The notes beneath the pieces were generated by a model, which made no database searches, was not told the origin of the DNA, and saw only the letters and a program-made list of their open reading frames with translations. Shown here piece by piece: positions 6,721 through 14,906 of a stretch of 23,575 nt of DNA (positions within the stretch are counted from its first letter, which is position 1; each line of letters starts with the position of its first letter). A program made the translations under genes and the position numbers. This stretch comes from CAIZGX01 sp044349305 (GTDB lineage Bacteria > Bacteroidota > Bacteroidia > Flavobacteriales_D > Sanyastnellaceae). The stretch is from assembly GCA_044349305.1 (NCBI GenBank), contig JBIKRF010000029.1, positions 1 through 23,575 on the forward strand. Reading direction: 5' to 3'.

Positions 6721-7716
6721 TTACTCGCAAACAAGCGTGTCGTAGTAGGTTCCGTATGCAGCCCAAACACCCAAACCTCCTTGTACATTTGATTTGACGT
6801 TGTTGGGTGAAGCGAAGGGAGATCCTTGGTTCGCTAGCTGGTCTTCGTATGATTTGAAGAATTTGAAAACATTCATATCAATGCTTGATCCGCGAACAAT
6901 AACGGTGTCTCCGCGTTTGTAAAAACCGCGCTCGGTGCCAGCGTCATCGAACTTGCTGCTGAAGGGTATCTGACCTCTGTAATAAGCGAATTCAAAAGTT
7001 AGTCCATTGAAAAACTCATCGTCATATACACTCGGAATCGGATTTGTAAAAGAGAAATCTTTTTGTTGACCGCGCAAATTAATGTCACTTGTTATCCATT
7101 GTGGATAATGACTAATGCGTTTAGTAGACCAACGGTAAGCGTTTCCAAGGGAATCGGGATCCGTCATTTTTCCGTAGATAAATCCCAAAGAGTCTGATGC
7201 ATTTCCTGAAGGAGGAGCGAACCAAAGACTATCGATAGGAATTGGAGAATTGAGCTTAGTTACCGCTCGTAAATGATGCTCATCCTTATCCACGATTAAG
7301 GTATATGTTTTTCCAACTGAACCCAGTGCTTGCGGTGTAAGGGAAGTATATAAACAGATGTTGAGTGCAATAACCGTTTCAGGAGGAAGACCTAAGAATT
7401 GTGAAGCAATTAATAGTTGTTCTGGTGTGAGATCTGCCGTACAATACATCTCCAGGGGTATGGTGTCTGTACCGAAAACCATTTTCACTTGAGCATCACG
7501 AACGTACGAATTTGCAATTGCATTTGCATCTGCAGGGTCGAAATAGCCAGAAGTATAAGTGAGTATTACAAGCGGGGGTTGTCCCGGTTCGATACTCCCT
7601 TGCACAACAATAAGTGTATCGGCTTGAGGCAGGTCAACCGTAATGTCTTTTTCACATCCAATTAAAATAAGAATGCCGGCCAAAACAATTCCAACGATAC
7701 CAACCTGTTTTTTCAT
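6721..7716 (-). CDS. DUF4249 outer-membrane-type lipoprotein
   Basis: 331 residues from the chosen start. The N-terminus is a lipoprotein signal with lipobox LIGC (C21), followed by EKDITVDLPQADTLIVVQGSI, the usual opening of DUF4249 proteins. These generally accompany TonB-dependent receptors with a carboxypeptidase-like N-terminal domain in Bacteroidota and probably sit on the cell surface; no such receptor is adjacent here. Ligand unknown. The start at 7716 is chosen over an upstream ATG at 7779 because it begins the lipoprotein signal directly and an exact TAATTTTG box ends 5 bases before it. The gene diverges from htrA. Confidence 0.85.
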   Translation of the reverse strand: MKKQVGIVGIVLAGILILIGCEKDITVDLPQADTLIVVQGSIEPGQPPLVILTYTSGYFDPADANAIANSYVRDAQVKMVFGTDTIPLEMYCTADLTPEQLLIASQFLGLPPETVIALNICLYTSLTPQALGSVGKTYTLIVDKDEHHLRAVTKLNSPIPIDSLWFAPPSGNASDSLGFIYGKMTDPDSLGNAYRWSTKRISHYPQWITSDINLRGQQKDFSFTNPIPSVYDDEFFNGLTFEFAYYRGQIPFSSKFDDAGTERGFYKRGDTVIVRGSSIDMNVFKFFKSYEDQLANQGSPFASPNNVKSNVQGGLGVWAAYGTYYDTLVCE

Positions 7717-7721
7717 GAATA

Positions 7722-7749
7722 CAAAATTACAATCATTTACTACCGACAA
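7722..7749 (-). promoter_or_regulatory. Promoter of the DUF4249 gene (TTG-N17-TAATTTTG)
   Basis: The minus strand has a -7 box TAATTTTG (7722-7729) and a -33 TTG (7747-7749) with a 17-base spacer. It is one of the two best complete promoters in the window. The -7 box ends 5 bases from the ATG. Confidence 0.6.
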
Positions 7750-7820
7750 TAAAAATATTTTGGTGTCGTTTTTGTTCAAACTGAAATCAAATTATTTTAG
7801 CTTAAAATTTTAAAGGAAGT

Positions 7821-9257
7821 ATGAAAAAGAGTCTAGTCACTTTTGCTGCAGCCTTTGCTGGCGGTCTTATTGCCATGGCTGCGTATCATTTTTTAGTGAA
7901 ACCTAATTCCAGTGATTCTGCATGGAATAGTAATGTTCCTGGGGCATTCGCGAATTATTCAGGTATGCCCGCAGTCGGCGGAGATTTTGTGGTCGCGGCA
8001 GAGCGAACTGTGAATTCTGTGGTACACGTTAAAACCGAAATTAAAACAACGGCTTACGATCCGTGGGGTGGTTTCTTCGGTTACCAGCAGCCTCAGACCC
8101 AAACAGCAACAGGATCAGGTGTCATAATTTCAGCAGATGGATACATCATCACTAACAATCATGTCATAGATGGCGCTGAAAAAGTGACAGTCACTTTAAA
8201 CAACAACAAAAATTACGAAGCGACATTAGTTGGGAAAGATCCGAGTTCAGACATCGCCGTTTTGAAAATAGATGAGTCCAATCTTCCTTCCATAACTTGG
8301 GGAAATAGCGATGCGGTGCACATTGGCCAATGGGTACTTGCTGTTGGGAACCCTTTTGAGTTAACATCTACCGTTACAGCTGGTATCGTTAGCGCCAAAG
8401 GAAGAAACATCAACATCATTGGTGAAGGAAAAGGCTCTGAAGTCCTTCCTGTCGAATCATTCATTCAGACCGATGCTGCTGTGAACCCCGGTAATAGCGG
8501 TGGTGCGCTTGTGAATACAAACGGAGAACTGATTGGAATCAATACGGCTATTGCTTCTCGCACAGGGTCATACGCAGGTTATTCCTTCGCTATTCCTGCT
8601 TCCATTGCAAAGAAAGTTGCAGAAGATATTATAGAATTTGGAAATGTTCAACGCGGATTCCTAGGCGTGCAAATTTCTGCAGTTACTGAGGAACAGGCGA
8701 AAGAAGCCGATTTGCCATTGGTTTCGGGAGTGTACATAAATAATGTTACGGCCGGCGGTGCCGCAGAATCGGCGGGACTAGAAGCAGGGGATATCATTCT
8801 CAAGGTTGCCGATTATTCTGTTTCAACCGTTCCTCAGTTACAAGAACAAATAAGCAAATTTAGACCTGGTAATAAAGTGACTTTGGTCGTTTGGAGAAAT
8901 GGGAAAGAAAAGAACTTCGATGTCGAATTGAAAAACAAATCGGGCAAAGCAGAGCTTGAAAATTTCGAAGAAATAGCATCTGAAAATATTTCGTCGCTTG
9001 GAGCCGAATTTTCAACGCCTTCTGAAAGTGAATGCAAGGCCTTACGCATTCAAGGTGGAGCTAAGGTTGGAGTTCTTTCTACAGGAAAGTTAAGAAGTGC
9101 GGGTGTTAAAACCGGATTCATTGTTACCAAAGTAGATGGTGTTCAAGTGACTTCTCCCGAACAGCTTCAAACCATTCTAAAATCAAAATCAGGTGGGATT
9201 TTGTTGGAAGGAGTATATCCGAATGGAACCCGCGCTTATTACGGTTTTGGTATCTAG
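7821..9257 (+). CDS. htrA: HtrA/Deg-family periplasmic serine protease
   Basis: 478 residues, normal for a two-PDZ Deg protease. The N-terminal hydrophobic segment (about residues 4-26) is a signal or membrane anchor. The trypsin-like domain carries the complete triad: H114 in TNNHVIDGA, D144 in SSDIAVLKID and S226 in NPGNSGGAL. The first PDZ domain is at about 275-365 and a second, more diverged one at about 385-475. The enzyme degrades or refolds damaged envelope proteins. It is transcribed alone and ends in a clear intrinsic terminator. AAAGGA just before the ATG is at most a weak ribosome-binding site. Assignment to DegP, DegQ or DegS is not possible by eye, though two PDZ domains argue against DegS. 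Confidence 0.93.
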   Translation: MKKSLVTFAAAFAGGLIAMAAYHFLVKPNSSDSAWNSNVPGAFANYSGMPAVGGDFVVAAERTVNSVVHVKTEIKTTAYDPWGGFFGYQQPQTQTATGSGVIISADGYIITNNHVIDGAEKVTVTLNNNKNYEATLVGKDPSSDIAVLKIDESNLPSITWGNSDAVHIGQWVLAVGNPFELTSTVTAGIVSAKGRNINIIGEGKGSEVLPVESFIQTDAAVNPGNSGGALVNTNGELIGINTAIASRTGSYAGYSFAIPASIAKKVAEDIIEFGNVQRGFLGVQISAVTEEQAKEADLPLVSGVYINNVTAGGAAESAGLEAGDIILKVADYSVSTVPQLQEQISKFRPGNKVTLVVWRNGKEKNFDVELKNKSGKAELENFEEIASENISSLGAEFSTPSESECKALRIQGGAKVGVLSTGKLRSAGVKTGFIVTKVDGVQVTSPEQLQTILKSKSGGILLEGVYPNGTRAYYGFGI

Positions 9258-9280
9258 TGATAAGGAAATTTAATGATGGA

Positions 9281-9318
9281 AATCAGCCTCGTGTGAAGAA
9301 TACGGGGCTGATTTTTTT
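9281..9318 (+). terminator. Rho-independent terminator of htrA
   Basis: Arms AATCAGCCTCGT (9281-9292) and ACGGGGCTGATT (9302-9313) pair over 12 positions with one T-G wobble and a 9-base loop. The right arm runs into a T-tract (9312-9318). Confidence 0.85.
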
Positions 9319-9341
9319 ATGGCTAGTTCGTTCGCTTGAAC

Positions 9342-9349
9342 TATCTTTG
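9342..9349 (+). promoter_or_regulatory. -7 box for gap (TATCTTTG)
   Basis: An exact TAnnTTTG after the htrA terminator. It implies a leader of about 55 bases before the gap ATG, one of the longer leaders in the window. Confidence 0.55.
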
Positions 9350-9354
9350 TCGCG

Positions 9355-9377
9355 TCTTGAAAAAATGATTTTCAAGA
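9355..9377 (+). promoter_or_regulatory. Perfect inverted repeat at the predicted 5' end of the gap mRNA
   Basis: TCTTGAAAA (9355-9363) and TTTTCAAGA (9369-9377) are perfect 9-bp arms around a 5-base loop. It begins about 5 bases after the -7 box, so it would form a hairpin at the very 5' end of the transcript or serve as an operator at the start site. No T-tract follows, so it is not a terminator. Confidence 0.5.
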
Positions 9378-9407
9378 ATAAAATTCAACTCATTTAAATT
9401 TATTTTT

Positions 9408-10868
9408 ATGTCAAACAAACCCTTGTCAAACGACACCTACAGCAATGAACTGGCAGTGTATGTGAACCAAGAAAAGGCAGCAGTCGATCTCGCACACATG
9501 GTCGGTAAGTTGCTTTTCGATAAATCAATTGAATTGGTGCTTTTCCGCAATCACCTTGCAGATACACGCATCACAGAAATACTTCGTCTCCACAAATACG
9601 CAGCTGAAGTTGTAGGTAAACCAATCAGCGTTTTTCATACTGCTGAACTGGCGATGGAATTGTACAACATGGACATTGCTCCAGCGAAAATAGATATTGG
9701 AAAGTTGGCTAGCGAGTGGGCTATTTCCCGCGAGCACTTCAACTCGCAAAGAGAATTTTTAGAAGACAAGCTTCAGAATTTTACTGAAGAAGGAAAGGAT
9801 ATGGAGCCAAGAGACGTAGTCTTGTTTGGTTTCGGACGTATAGGTCGCCTTGCTGCACGCGAATTGGTGCGTCAAGCAGGTAGCGGACAACAACTTCGTC
9901 TTCGCGCTATTGTAACCCGTGAAGACGACGATTTGTCAATTAAAAAACGTGCAGGTCTTTTCGAAAACGATTCGGTTCACGGAAGATTCAAAGGAACAGT
10001 AGACGTTGATTACGAAAATAAATGTTTAATCGTGAACGGTCAACGTATTTATATGATCGCTGCGAAAGATCCAAGTGGTGTAGATTATACTGCTTATGGA
10101 ATCAAAGACGCTTTGTTAATCGATAACACAGGTGTTTTCAAAGATCGCGAAGCATTAAGCGTTCACTTGAAAGCGAAAGGAATTAGCAAGGTTTTATTGA
10201 CTGCTCCTGGTAAAGAAGTTCCGAACATTGTTTACGGAATTAATCACCGCGATTTAGACATTGAGAGCGAAACAATCTTCTCTGCAGCGAGTTGCACGAC
10301 TAACGCAATTTCACCAATTCTAAAAACCATTTTCGATTCTTTTGGAATTGAAAAAGGACACATTGAAACGGTTCACGCCTATACCAACGATCAAAACTTG
10401 TTGGATAACATGCACAAGAAAAGTCGTCGCGGAAGAAGTGCTGCTGTAAATATGGTAATCACTGAAACAGGCGCCGGTAAGGCGGTTACGAAGGTTATTC
10501 CTGCTTTGGCAGACAAGTTGACTTCAAACGCGGTGCGCGTACCAACTCCGAACGGATCGTTGGCAATCATTCACGTTTATACCGACAAAGCAACAACAAT
10601 TGAAGAGGTGAATGCAACAGTTCGTAAGGCTGCATTGGAAGGCGATTTAGTAAATCAAATTTTCTACAGCATTAGTGAAGAATTGGTTTCTAGCGATATC
10701 GTTGGAAACGATTGCTGCAGTGTTTATGATAGCCAAGCAACAATTGTTTCTAAAGATGGAAAAGGCATTGTGCTTTACGTTTGGTACGACAATGAATTCG
10801 GTTATACCAAACAAGTAATTCGTTTAGCGAAGTACGTTGCGAAAGTTCGTCGCAGCATGTACTATTAA
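9408..10868 (+). CDS. gap: Glyceraldehyde-3-phosphate dehydrogenase, long form with N-terminal extension
   Basis: 486 residues against about 335 for classical GAPDH. The NAD-binding motif GFGRIG starts at residue 141 and the catalytic cysteine is C296 in SAASCTTN. The C-terminus has the usual WYDNEFGYTKQVIRLAKYV. The first 135 or so residues are an added helical region, as in the long GAPDH form common in Bacteroidota. The enzyme interconverts glyceraldehyde-3-phosphate and 1,3-bisphosphoglycerate; whether this copy works in glycolysis or gluconeogenesis, and whether it takes NAD or NADP, cannot be read here. It is transcribed alone, with a promoter at 9342, a 5' hairpin and a strong terminator. 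No Shine-Dalgarno precedes the ATG, only a T/A-rich leader. Confidence 0.95.
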   Translation: MSNKPLSNDTYSNELAVYVNQEKAAVDLAHMVGKLLFDKSIELVLFRNHLADTRITEILRLHKYAAEVVGKPISVFHTAELAMELYNMDIAPAKIDIGKLASEWAISREHFNSQREFLEDKLQNFTEEGKDMEPRDVVLFGFGRIGRLAARELVRQAGSGQQLRLRAIVTREDDDLSIKKRAGLFENDSVHGRFKGTVDVDYENKCLIVNGQRIYMIAAKDPSGVDYTAYGIKDALLIDNTGVFKDREALSVHLKAKGISKVLLTAPGKEVPNIVYGINHRDLDIESETIFSAASCTTNAISPILKTIFDSFGIEKGHIETVHAYTNDQNLLDNMHKKSRRGRSAAVNMVITETGAGKAVTKVIPALADKLTSNAVRVPTPNGSLAIIHVYTDKATTIEEVNATVRKAALEGDLVNQIFYSISEELVSSDIVGNDCCSVYDSQATIVSKDGKGIVLYVWYDNEFGYTKQVIRLAKYVAKVRRSMYY

Positions 10869-10884
10869 TATTTTATGTTGAAGT

Positions 10885-10914
10885 AAAAAGGGCGGCCAAT
10901 GGCCGCCCTTTTTT
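10885..10914. terminator. Bidirectional terminator between gap and the DUF2330 gene
   Basis: A perfect 13-bp inverted repeat, AAAAAGGGCGGCC and GGCCGCCCTTTTT, with a 3-base loop AAT. It has a T-tract on the plus strand and, by symmetry, on the minus strand. It lies 16 bases after the gap stop and 4 bases after the stop of the convergent DUF2330 gene, so it serves both. Confidence 0.9.
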
Positions 10915-10918
10915 GTGT

Positions 10919-12463
10919 CTACTTCTTCGCGCGCTTCCGCGAAACGAATAGAACCAGTCCAACCACGGAACCTAGGAAAATAGGCACCTCCCAGGGTTTT
11001 TTGTTTTTGTCTGAATCTTTGTTTTGCATGAACGCTTCATTCGGATCCATGTCTGAATGTATGTAAGCTTCGTCTACTTGAATCTCACTCGGGTCCATTG
11101 GCGAATTGTCAGTAGGTAGCGCTTCACCCTTCAACATAGAATCCAAAGGTTTGTCCTTCATGAATGAAACAAATTCATTGATGTATTTGTCGCTGCGCTC
11201 GTTCGGCTTAATTCCAGAAAGCGCATATAGTTCATCAACTTCAACTTTTCTTCTTGCGCGAAGCGACTCTAAATACTGTTGCGACTCATCGCAATCGAAC
11301 GATCCACTGGCAGGATGCGTAAGGATGTATCTTGCTTGAAAATTCTCGGTGTTCGGTGTAATCTGGAAAGTCAAATCCGCAGGGAATTTCGCATTGCTAT
11401 AGCGCACATGCAAGCGCGTGAAGAACACGGGTGAAGCAGAATTCCAACCGGCCCACCAAACGCCCGCTTCAGCGAAATCGTTGTAGATAGGCGGATTTCC
11501 AACACAGGGGTCGCATTTCATTCCACCCCAACTCGGTGTTACGTTCCAAGCATATTCCAACATAACAGCATTCTTTCCTTCGCGAGAATAAGCGCGTGTG
11601 AAAAGGTTTTTGTAGAACTCTCCGAAGATGTCTTTCGTGTACAAGGGAATGTTTCGGTCTGTCGGCACTTTAACCGTTCTGTAATTGGTGCATTCAACAC
11701 GTCCTGCCTTCGTGAAAGCATACACAATCATGTCTTGCTCACCTGTGCTGTTCGCCATGCCCAAGCGAATAGGTAACATGAATTTCGGATGATCGAAATT
11801 GATTTGAATGGGACGCAAATAATCGAATCCAGTATTCTTCTGCTTGTCGAGATTCACTTTCACAACAAAGAACTTCATATTGCTCTTGATGTATGGCTCA
11901 AGCACACTTTCTGCGGTAGATGGAATCTTATAGCCTTCCTGAATCAAATAGTTTTTCAACCCCGTACTTTCTTTCGCTGAAAGAAGAGCAATGTCATATT
12001 CTCCTACAGTGTATTCTGCTTCAATGGTCACATTGAATTTTTCTTCGACCATGTCGTACATCATTCGACTGCCGGCGTTTGTAGAGGTGAGTTGCACACT
12101 CCAGTTTGCCTCGTCCATAGGTATGTCCTGATAGCAAGGATTGGAGTCGTAATACTCCACCAATCGGGGAGAAGAGTACGCGTCGAGTGTTTCGAATATT
12201 CGTCGGTCAACCACTTTAATATCGCCTTCCTGAAGCACCACGGGCACTGGAACAACCATGGCGAAATCGCGCACGTCGCCTTTGAAATCATTCGACATGG
12301 TAATGGACGTGCGCGTTCCGTCGCGAACCAAAATAATTTCACTCTTGTTGTTGAACAGCGTAGCGTCGGCTTTCGCGACATAGAATCCGCAGAATGAATA
12401 AGCGTTCACGCTAGAGAGAAGCACCAACAGTGCCGCCGCCTTAATAAGCAATCTTTGTGTCAT
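10919..12463 (-). CDS. DUF2330 secreted protein with C-terminal membrane anchor
   Basis: 514 residues. A signal peptide (cleavage near residue 21, after SVNA) is followed by FCGFYVAKADATLFNNKSE and then DFKGDVRDFAMVVPVP, the recognisable DUF2330 core. Cysteines recur through the protein, including a CxxC in GGMKCDPCVG. An acidic low-complexity region at about 450-490 leads to a C-terminal membrane helix (about 493-507) ending in RKRAKK. The body is therefore outside the cytoplasm and tethered at its C-terminus. Function is unknown. The start overlaps the end of the RnfD-like gene by 23 bases in another frame, indicating translational coupling and probably joint function. The start follows TTCAACC. 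It ends at the shared terminator. Confidence 0.85.
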   Translation of the reverse strand: MTQRLLIKAAALLVLLSSVNAYSFCGFYVAKADATLFNNKSEIILVRDGTRTSITMSNDFKGDVRDFAMVVPVPVVLQEGDIKVVDRRIFETLDAYSSPRLVEYYDSNPCYQDIPMDEANWSVQLTSTNAGSRMMYDMVEEKFNVTIEAEYTVGEYDIALLSAKESTGLKNYLIQEGYKIPSTAESVLEPYIKSNMKFFVVKVNLDKQKNTGFDYLRPIQINFDHPKFMLPIRLGMANSTGEQDMIVYAFTKAGRVECTNYRTVKVPTDRNIPLYTKDIFGEFYKNLFTRAYSREGKNAVMLEYAWNVTPSWGGMKCDPCVGNPPIYNDFAEAGVWWAGWNSASPVFFTRLHVRYSNAKFPADLTFQITPNTENFQARYILTHPASGSFDCDESQQYLESLRARRKVEVDELYALSGIKPNERSDKYINEFVSFMKDKPLDSMLKGEALPTDNSPMDPSEIQVDEAYIHSDMDPNEAFMQNKDSDKNKKPWEVPIFLGSVVGLVLFVSRKRAKK

Positions 12464-13289
12464 GGTTGAATTGTTTTTGTGATGAATGAATCCAGTTAAA
12501 TGTTTTGCTCGGGAAAAACTTGTTGAGTAATGGTGTCAATGGAGTGAAGCAAACCAAAGCCCAGAGCGGCGCTCCTGTGACGAAGTAGAAATTTGTAAGG
12601 TAGAATGAAGTGAAGGCAACTGCCATGGTCCATATGATTCGCACCAATCGGTTCGTTGGAATCGTCATTGGATCGGTAATCATGAAAAGAGCAAATAACC
12701 AAATGCTTCCAGAAGATAATTTGTGGAAAAGCACTTCCCAATTCCACCCCAAATAAACAATTGTTCTGTAGTATTCGAGGGCGAAGAGAGTTGCAATGAA
12801 CATGATTCCTGTGTCAATACGCTTCACGCGTGAAAGTACCGCCAATCCTGCTGTTCCAATAACAAAGATGATAAGCGTGCTGTTTCCCCACTGAGCCGGT
12901 GAGATCCATGCTTTTTGGGTGAAGAGAATTACCGCGATGATTCCTACGTTTGCCGGATTAAAAAGATGCTGTCCGCGAATTTTAAAAACGAATTTTTGTC
13001 CAATGGCAATCACGGCGGCTAATGCGTAAAGCAAGGGTTCGTTACTTTTGAAAAGTAGTGTTAACCCGAATGCTGTGATTAATGCACTCTTAATGGAATG
13101 CAGAGGAAGTTTCAAAAAATAGATTCCAATAAATTGCGTGGAAAGGGCTACACCAAAGGTGAGTAGCATCGATGTCAAGGAATAATCCCAACGCAAGAAA
13201 AGAACTCCGATGCAAACGAAAATGGTTTGCGAGACAATCTGAAAATGTCTACCGTCGCTTTGAAAGAATTGTAGAAAAGAAGCCAGCAT
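12441..13289 (-). CDS. RnfD/NqrB-like integral membrane protein, orphan
   Basis: 282 residues with about eight to ten hydrophobic segments. The motifs QHLFNPANVGI (about mid-protein) and SGSIWLFALFMITDPMTIP resemble the RnfD/NqrB membrane subunit family. It is shorter than canonical RnfD (about 350 residues), and I see no SGAT-type motif for covalent FMN attachment. No rnfA, B, C, E or G lies in the window. Canonical RnfD/NqrB subunits carry flavin in a sodium- or proton-pumping electron-transfer complex; this shortened form may have a different role. The gene lies 45 bases downstream of a lipoprotein gene and overlaps the DUF2330 gene by 23 bases. The start at 13289 (MLASFLQFF) has no Shine-Dalgarno. 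Confidence 0.8.
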   Translation of the reverse strand: MLASFLQFFQSDGRHFQIVSQTIFVCIGVLFLRWDYSLTSMLLTFGVALSTQFIGIYFLKLPLHSIKSALITAFGLTLLFKSNEPLLYALAAVIAIGQKFVFKIRGQHLFNPANVGIIAVILFTQKAWISPAQWGNSTLIIFVIGTAGLAVLSRVKRIDTGIMFIATLFALEYYRTIVYLGWNWEVLFHKLSSGSIWLFALFMITDPMTIPTNRLVRIIWTMAVAFTSFYLTNFYFVTGAPLWALVCFTPLTPLLNKFFPSKTFNWIHSSQKQFNHDTKIAY

Positions 13290-13334
13290 AACTTGAATTT
13301 TTTATGCTGTACAGGGAATAAACCAAATGGTTCA

Positions 13335-14042
13335 TCAATCGAGATAATCTCGAACAATTTCGTCGAGCTTCGCCTTCATTTCACCTGCGCTTATTGAGGT
13401 GTAGGAGGTAGGTACTTGGAAATCTTCAGGAGAAGTTTTCTGAAAAATGACTTCGCGCGCGCGCACTTGCATGCGTCTTCCGTATTGTTCAATATCATAA
13501 CCCAAGAGTGTTCCTTCAACTCCGGCGTATGTATTCCACCAGTTGTTTCCATCTAAATCTAACTTGGTTGTGCTGTATAATTCAACCGAAGGGAGTGAAT
13601 CGCTTTTGAAGTAGGCAATGGTCTTTTTGCATTCGTATCCCGCAATGTTCATGGTTTCTTCCGTAGGTTCCAATCGAACAGATGGGAATTGTTTGATCCA
13701 TTCATTGAATTCACCTTCATTCAAGTGCATGACATAATCACTACCAAAACACGCAACCAAATGGTTGAATTCTTTCTTTTTATGATCAATAATAAATTCC
13801 GATTTTACGATGCCGTAAGCAGATTCAATAAGGGTATGCTGATGTTCACCATCGAAAATGCAAGTCATTTCACTTGGGAAAAGAGCGAGCTTTATGTCGT
13901 TCGTTTCATATGGAAATGAAACGTCGTAGATAATCTTACCTTCTTGATGTCCGAAATAGGGTATGTTGTCGCAAGAATGAAAAGTTGCAGAAGCAGCAAT
14001 TGCTAGTAAAATTGAAGTGCATATGACTTTGAAACTTTTCAT
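13335..14042 (-). CDS. Putative lipoprotein, possibly DUF4412/GLPGLI-like
   Basis: 235 residues. The N-terminal signal ends in ATFHSC, with C24 a possible lipidation site although the lipobox (FHSC) is not ideal. The opening EGKIIYDVSFPY and the pattern around NIAGYECKKTIAYF resemble DUF4412/GLPGLI-type exported proteins, but this is a weak judgement. The start at 14042 is chosen over 14096 because it gives the signal peptide directly, avoids overlap with the cmk promoter, and has a -7-like box 5 bases upstream. It is the first gene in the unit leading to the RnfD-like and DUF2330 genes (45 bases to the next), so it may be part of the same envelope function. Confidence 0.7.
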   Translation of the reverse strand: MKSFKVICTSILLAIAASATFHSCDNIPYFGHQEGKIIYDVSFPYETNDIKLALFPSEMTCIFDGEHQHTLIESAYGIVKSEFIIDHKKKEFNHLVACFGSDYVMHLNEGEFNEWIKQFPSVRLEPTEETMNIAGYECKKTIAYFKSDSLPSVELYSTTKLDLDGNNWWNTYAGVEGTLLGYDIEQYGRRMQVRAREVIFQKTSPEDFQVPTSYTSISAGEMKAKLDEIVRDYLD

Positions 14043-14047
14043 GTCGG

Positions 14048-14055
14048 CAATATTA
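14048..14055 (-). promoter_or_regulatory. Possible -7 box for the lipoprotein-RnfD-DUF2330 unit (TAATATTG)
   Basis: The minus strand reads TAATATTG, one mismatch from TAnnTTTG, ending 5 bases before the ATG. The spacing matches the better boxes in the window. Confidence 0.4.
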
Positions 14056-14098
14056 CCACATTTTAAAATAAATCTTGGTGTTTTCCGCGGATGCATTG

Positions 14099-14106
14099 TA
14101 AATTCG
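14099..14106 (+). promoter_or_regulatory. Possible -7 box for cmk (TAAATTCG)
   Basis: TAAATTCG is one mismatch from consensus, with a TTG at 14075-14077 (21-base spacer). It lies 21 bases before the GTG start chosen for cmk and downstream of the earlier ATG candidates, so it supports the GTG. Confidence 0.35.
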
Positions 14107-14127
14107 GGCCTTCAATTCCCTAACCAA

Positions 14128-14832
14128 GTGACCAACAAAATCAACATTGCCATAGATGGCTATTCTTCTTGTGGTAAAAGCACACTAGCAAGAGCCATAG
14201 CGAAAAACTTGAATTACATCTACATCGATTCAGGTGCAATGTACAGAGCGGTTACCTTCTACGCCATTGAGCATGGCTATATTCAAAGTAACAGTTCAAT
14301 CGACGAGAAAATGTTGGTTGAGTCTCTTCACCTCATTTTGATTCAATTCAAATACAATTCAGACACACAAGAGATTGAGACTTTTTTAAATGGCGCATGT
14401 GTTGACAAGGAAATTCGCAGCATGCAAGTGAGCGCGCACGTTTCAGCCATTAGCGCAATCAAAGAAGTTCGAGAGAAGTTGGTGCGCATTCAACAGCGCA
14501 TGGCCGAGAATGGTGGAGTAGTTATGGATGGAAGGGACATCGGAACAGTTGTGCTTCCTGAAGCAGAATTAAAAGTCTTTATGACTGCTGATGTTGAAGT
14601 AAGAGCGCAACGTCGTTACCTTCAATTGAAGAATAATGGAGTAAGTATTTCCATTGAAGATGTTCGTGAAAACATTGCGCAACGCGATCTTCAAGATACC
14701 ACCCGCGCTGCAGATCCGCTCAGAAAGGCAACAGATGCAATTGTTCTTGATAATTCTAACTTGACCGAAGAAGAACAGTTTTCGTTCCTTATGGTGCAAG
14801 CCAGAAAGGCAATTGAGTTGAAAACAGCTTAA
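14128..14832 (+). CDS. cmk: Cytidylate kinase (GTG start)
   Basis: 234 residues from the GTG at 14128, close to the usual 220-230. The P-loop GYSSCGKS is at residues 11-18, followed by IDSGAMYRA, VVMDGRDIGTVVLPEA and AADPLRKATDAIVLDNSNL, the standard order for bacterial CMP kinase. It phosphorylates CMP and dCMP in the cytoplasm. ATGs at 14017 and 14041 are in frame but would add 29-37 residues with no family match and overlap the divergent lipoprotein gene and its promoter; the GTG gives MTNKINIAIDG, the normal beginning. It is followed 78 bases later by the GH3 fusion gene in the same direction, which may have its own promoter. Confidence 0.95.
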   Translation: MTNKINIAIDGYSSCGKSTLARAIAKNLNYIYIDSGAMYRAVTFYAIEHGYIQSNSSIDEKMLVESLHLILIQFKYNSDTQEIETFLNGACVDKEIRSMQVSAHVSAISAIKEVREKLVRIQQRMAENGGVVMDGRDIGTVVLPEAELKVFMTADVEVRAQRRYLQLKNNGVSISIEDVRENIAQRDLQDTTRAADPLRKATDAIVLDNSNLTEEEQFSFLMVQARKAIELKTA

Positions 14833-14898
14833 TAGTTCATTCACATTTTGATGTTGTAAAATACGTGGAACAGTTTTTCGTATTCTCTCGTGTGCCAA

Positions 14899-14906
14899 TA
14901 ACTTTA
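14899..14906 (+). promoter_or_regulatory. Possible -7 box for the GH3 fusion gene (TAACTTTA)
   Basis: One mismatch from TAnnTTTG (final G to A), ending 4 bases before the ATG at 14911, the same geometry as three other genes here. Confidence 0.3.

Noticed and set aside
12441..13289. Bona fide Rnf or Nqr complex
   Set aside because: Only a short D/B-like subunit is present, with no visible flavinylation motif and no other subunit genes in the window.
14017..14127. Upstream ATG starts for cmk
   Set aside because: They add residues with no family match and overlap the start and promoter of the divergent lipoprotein gene; the GTG at 14128 gives the normal Cmk N-terminus.
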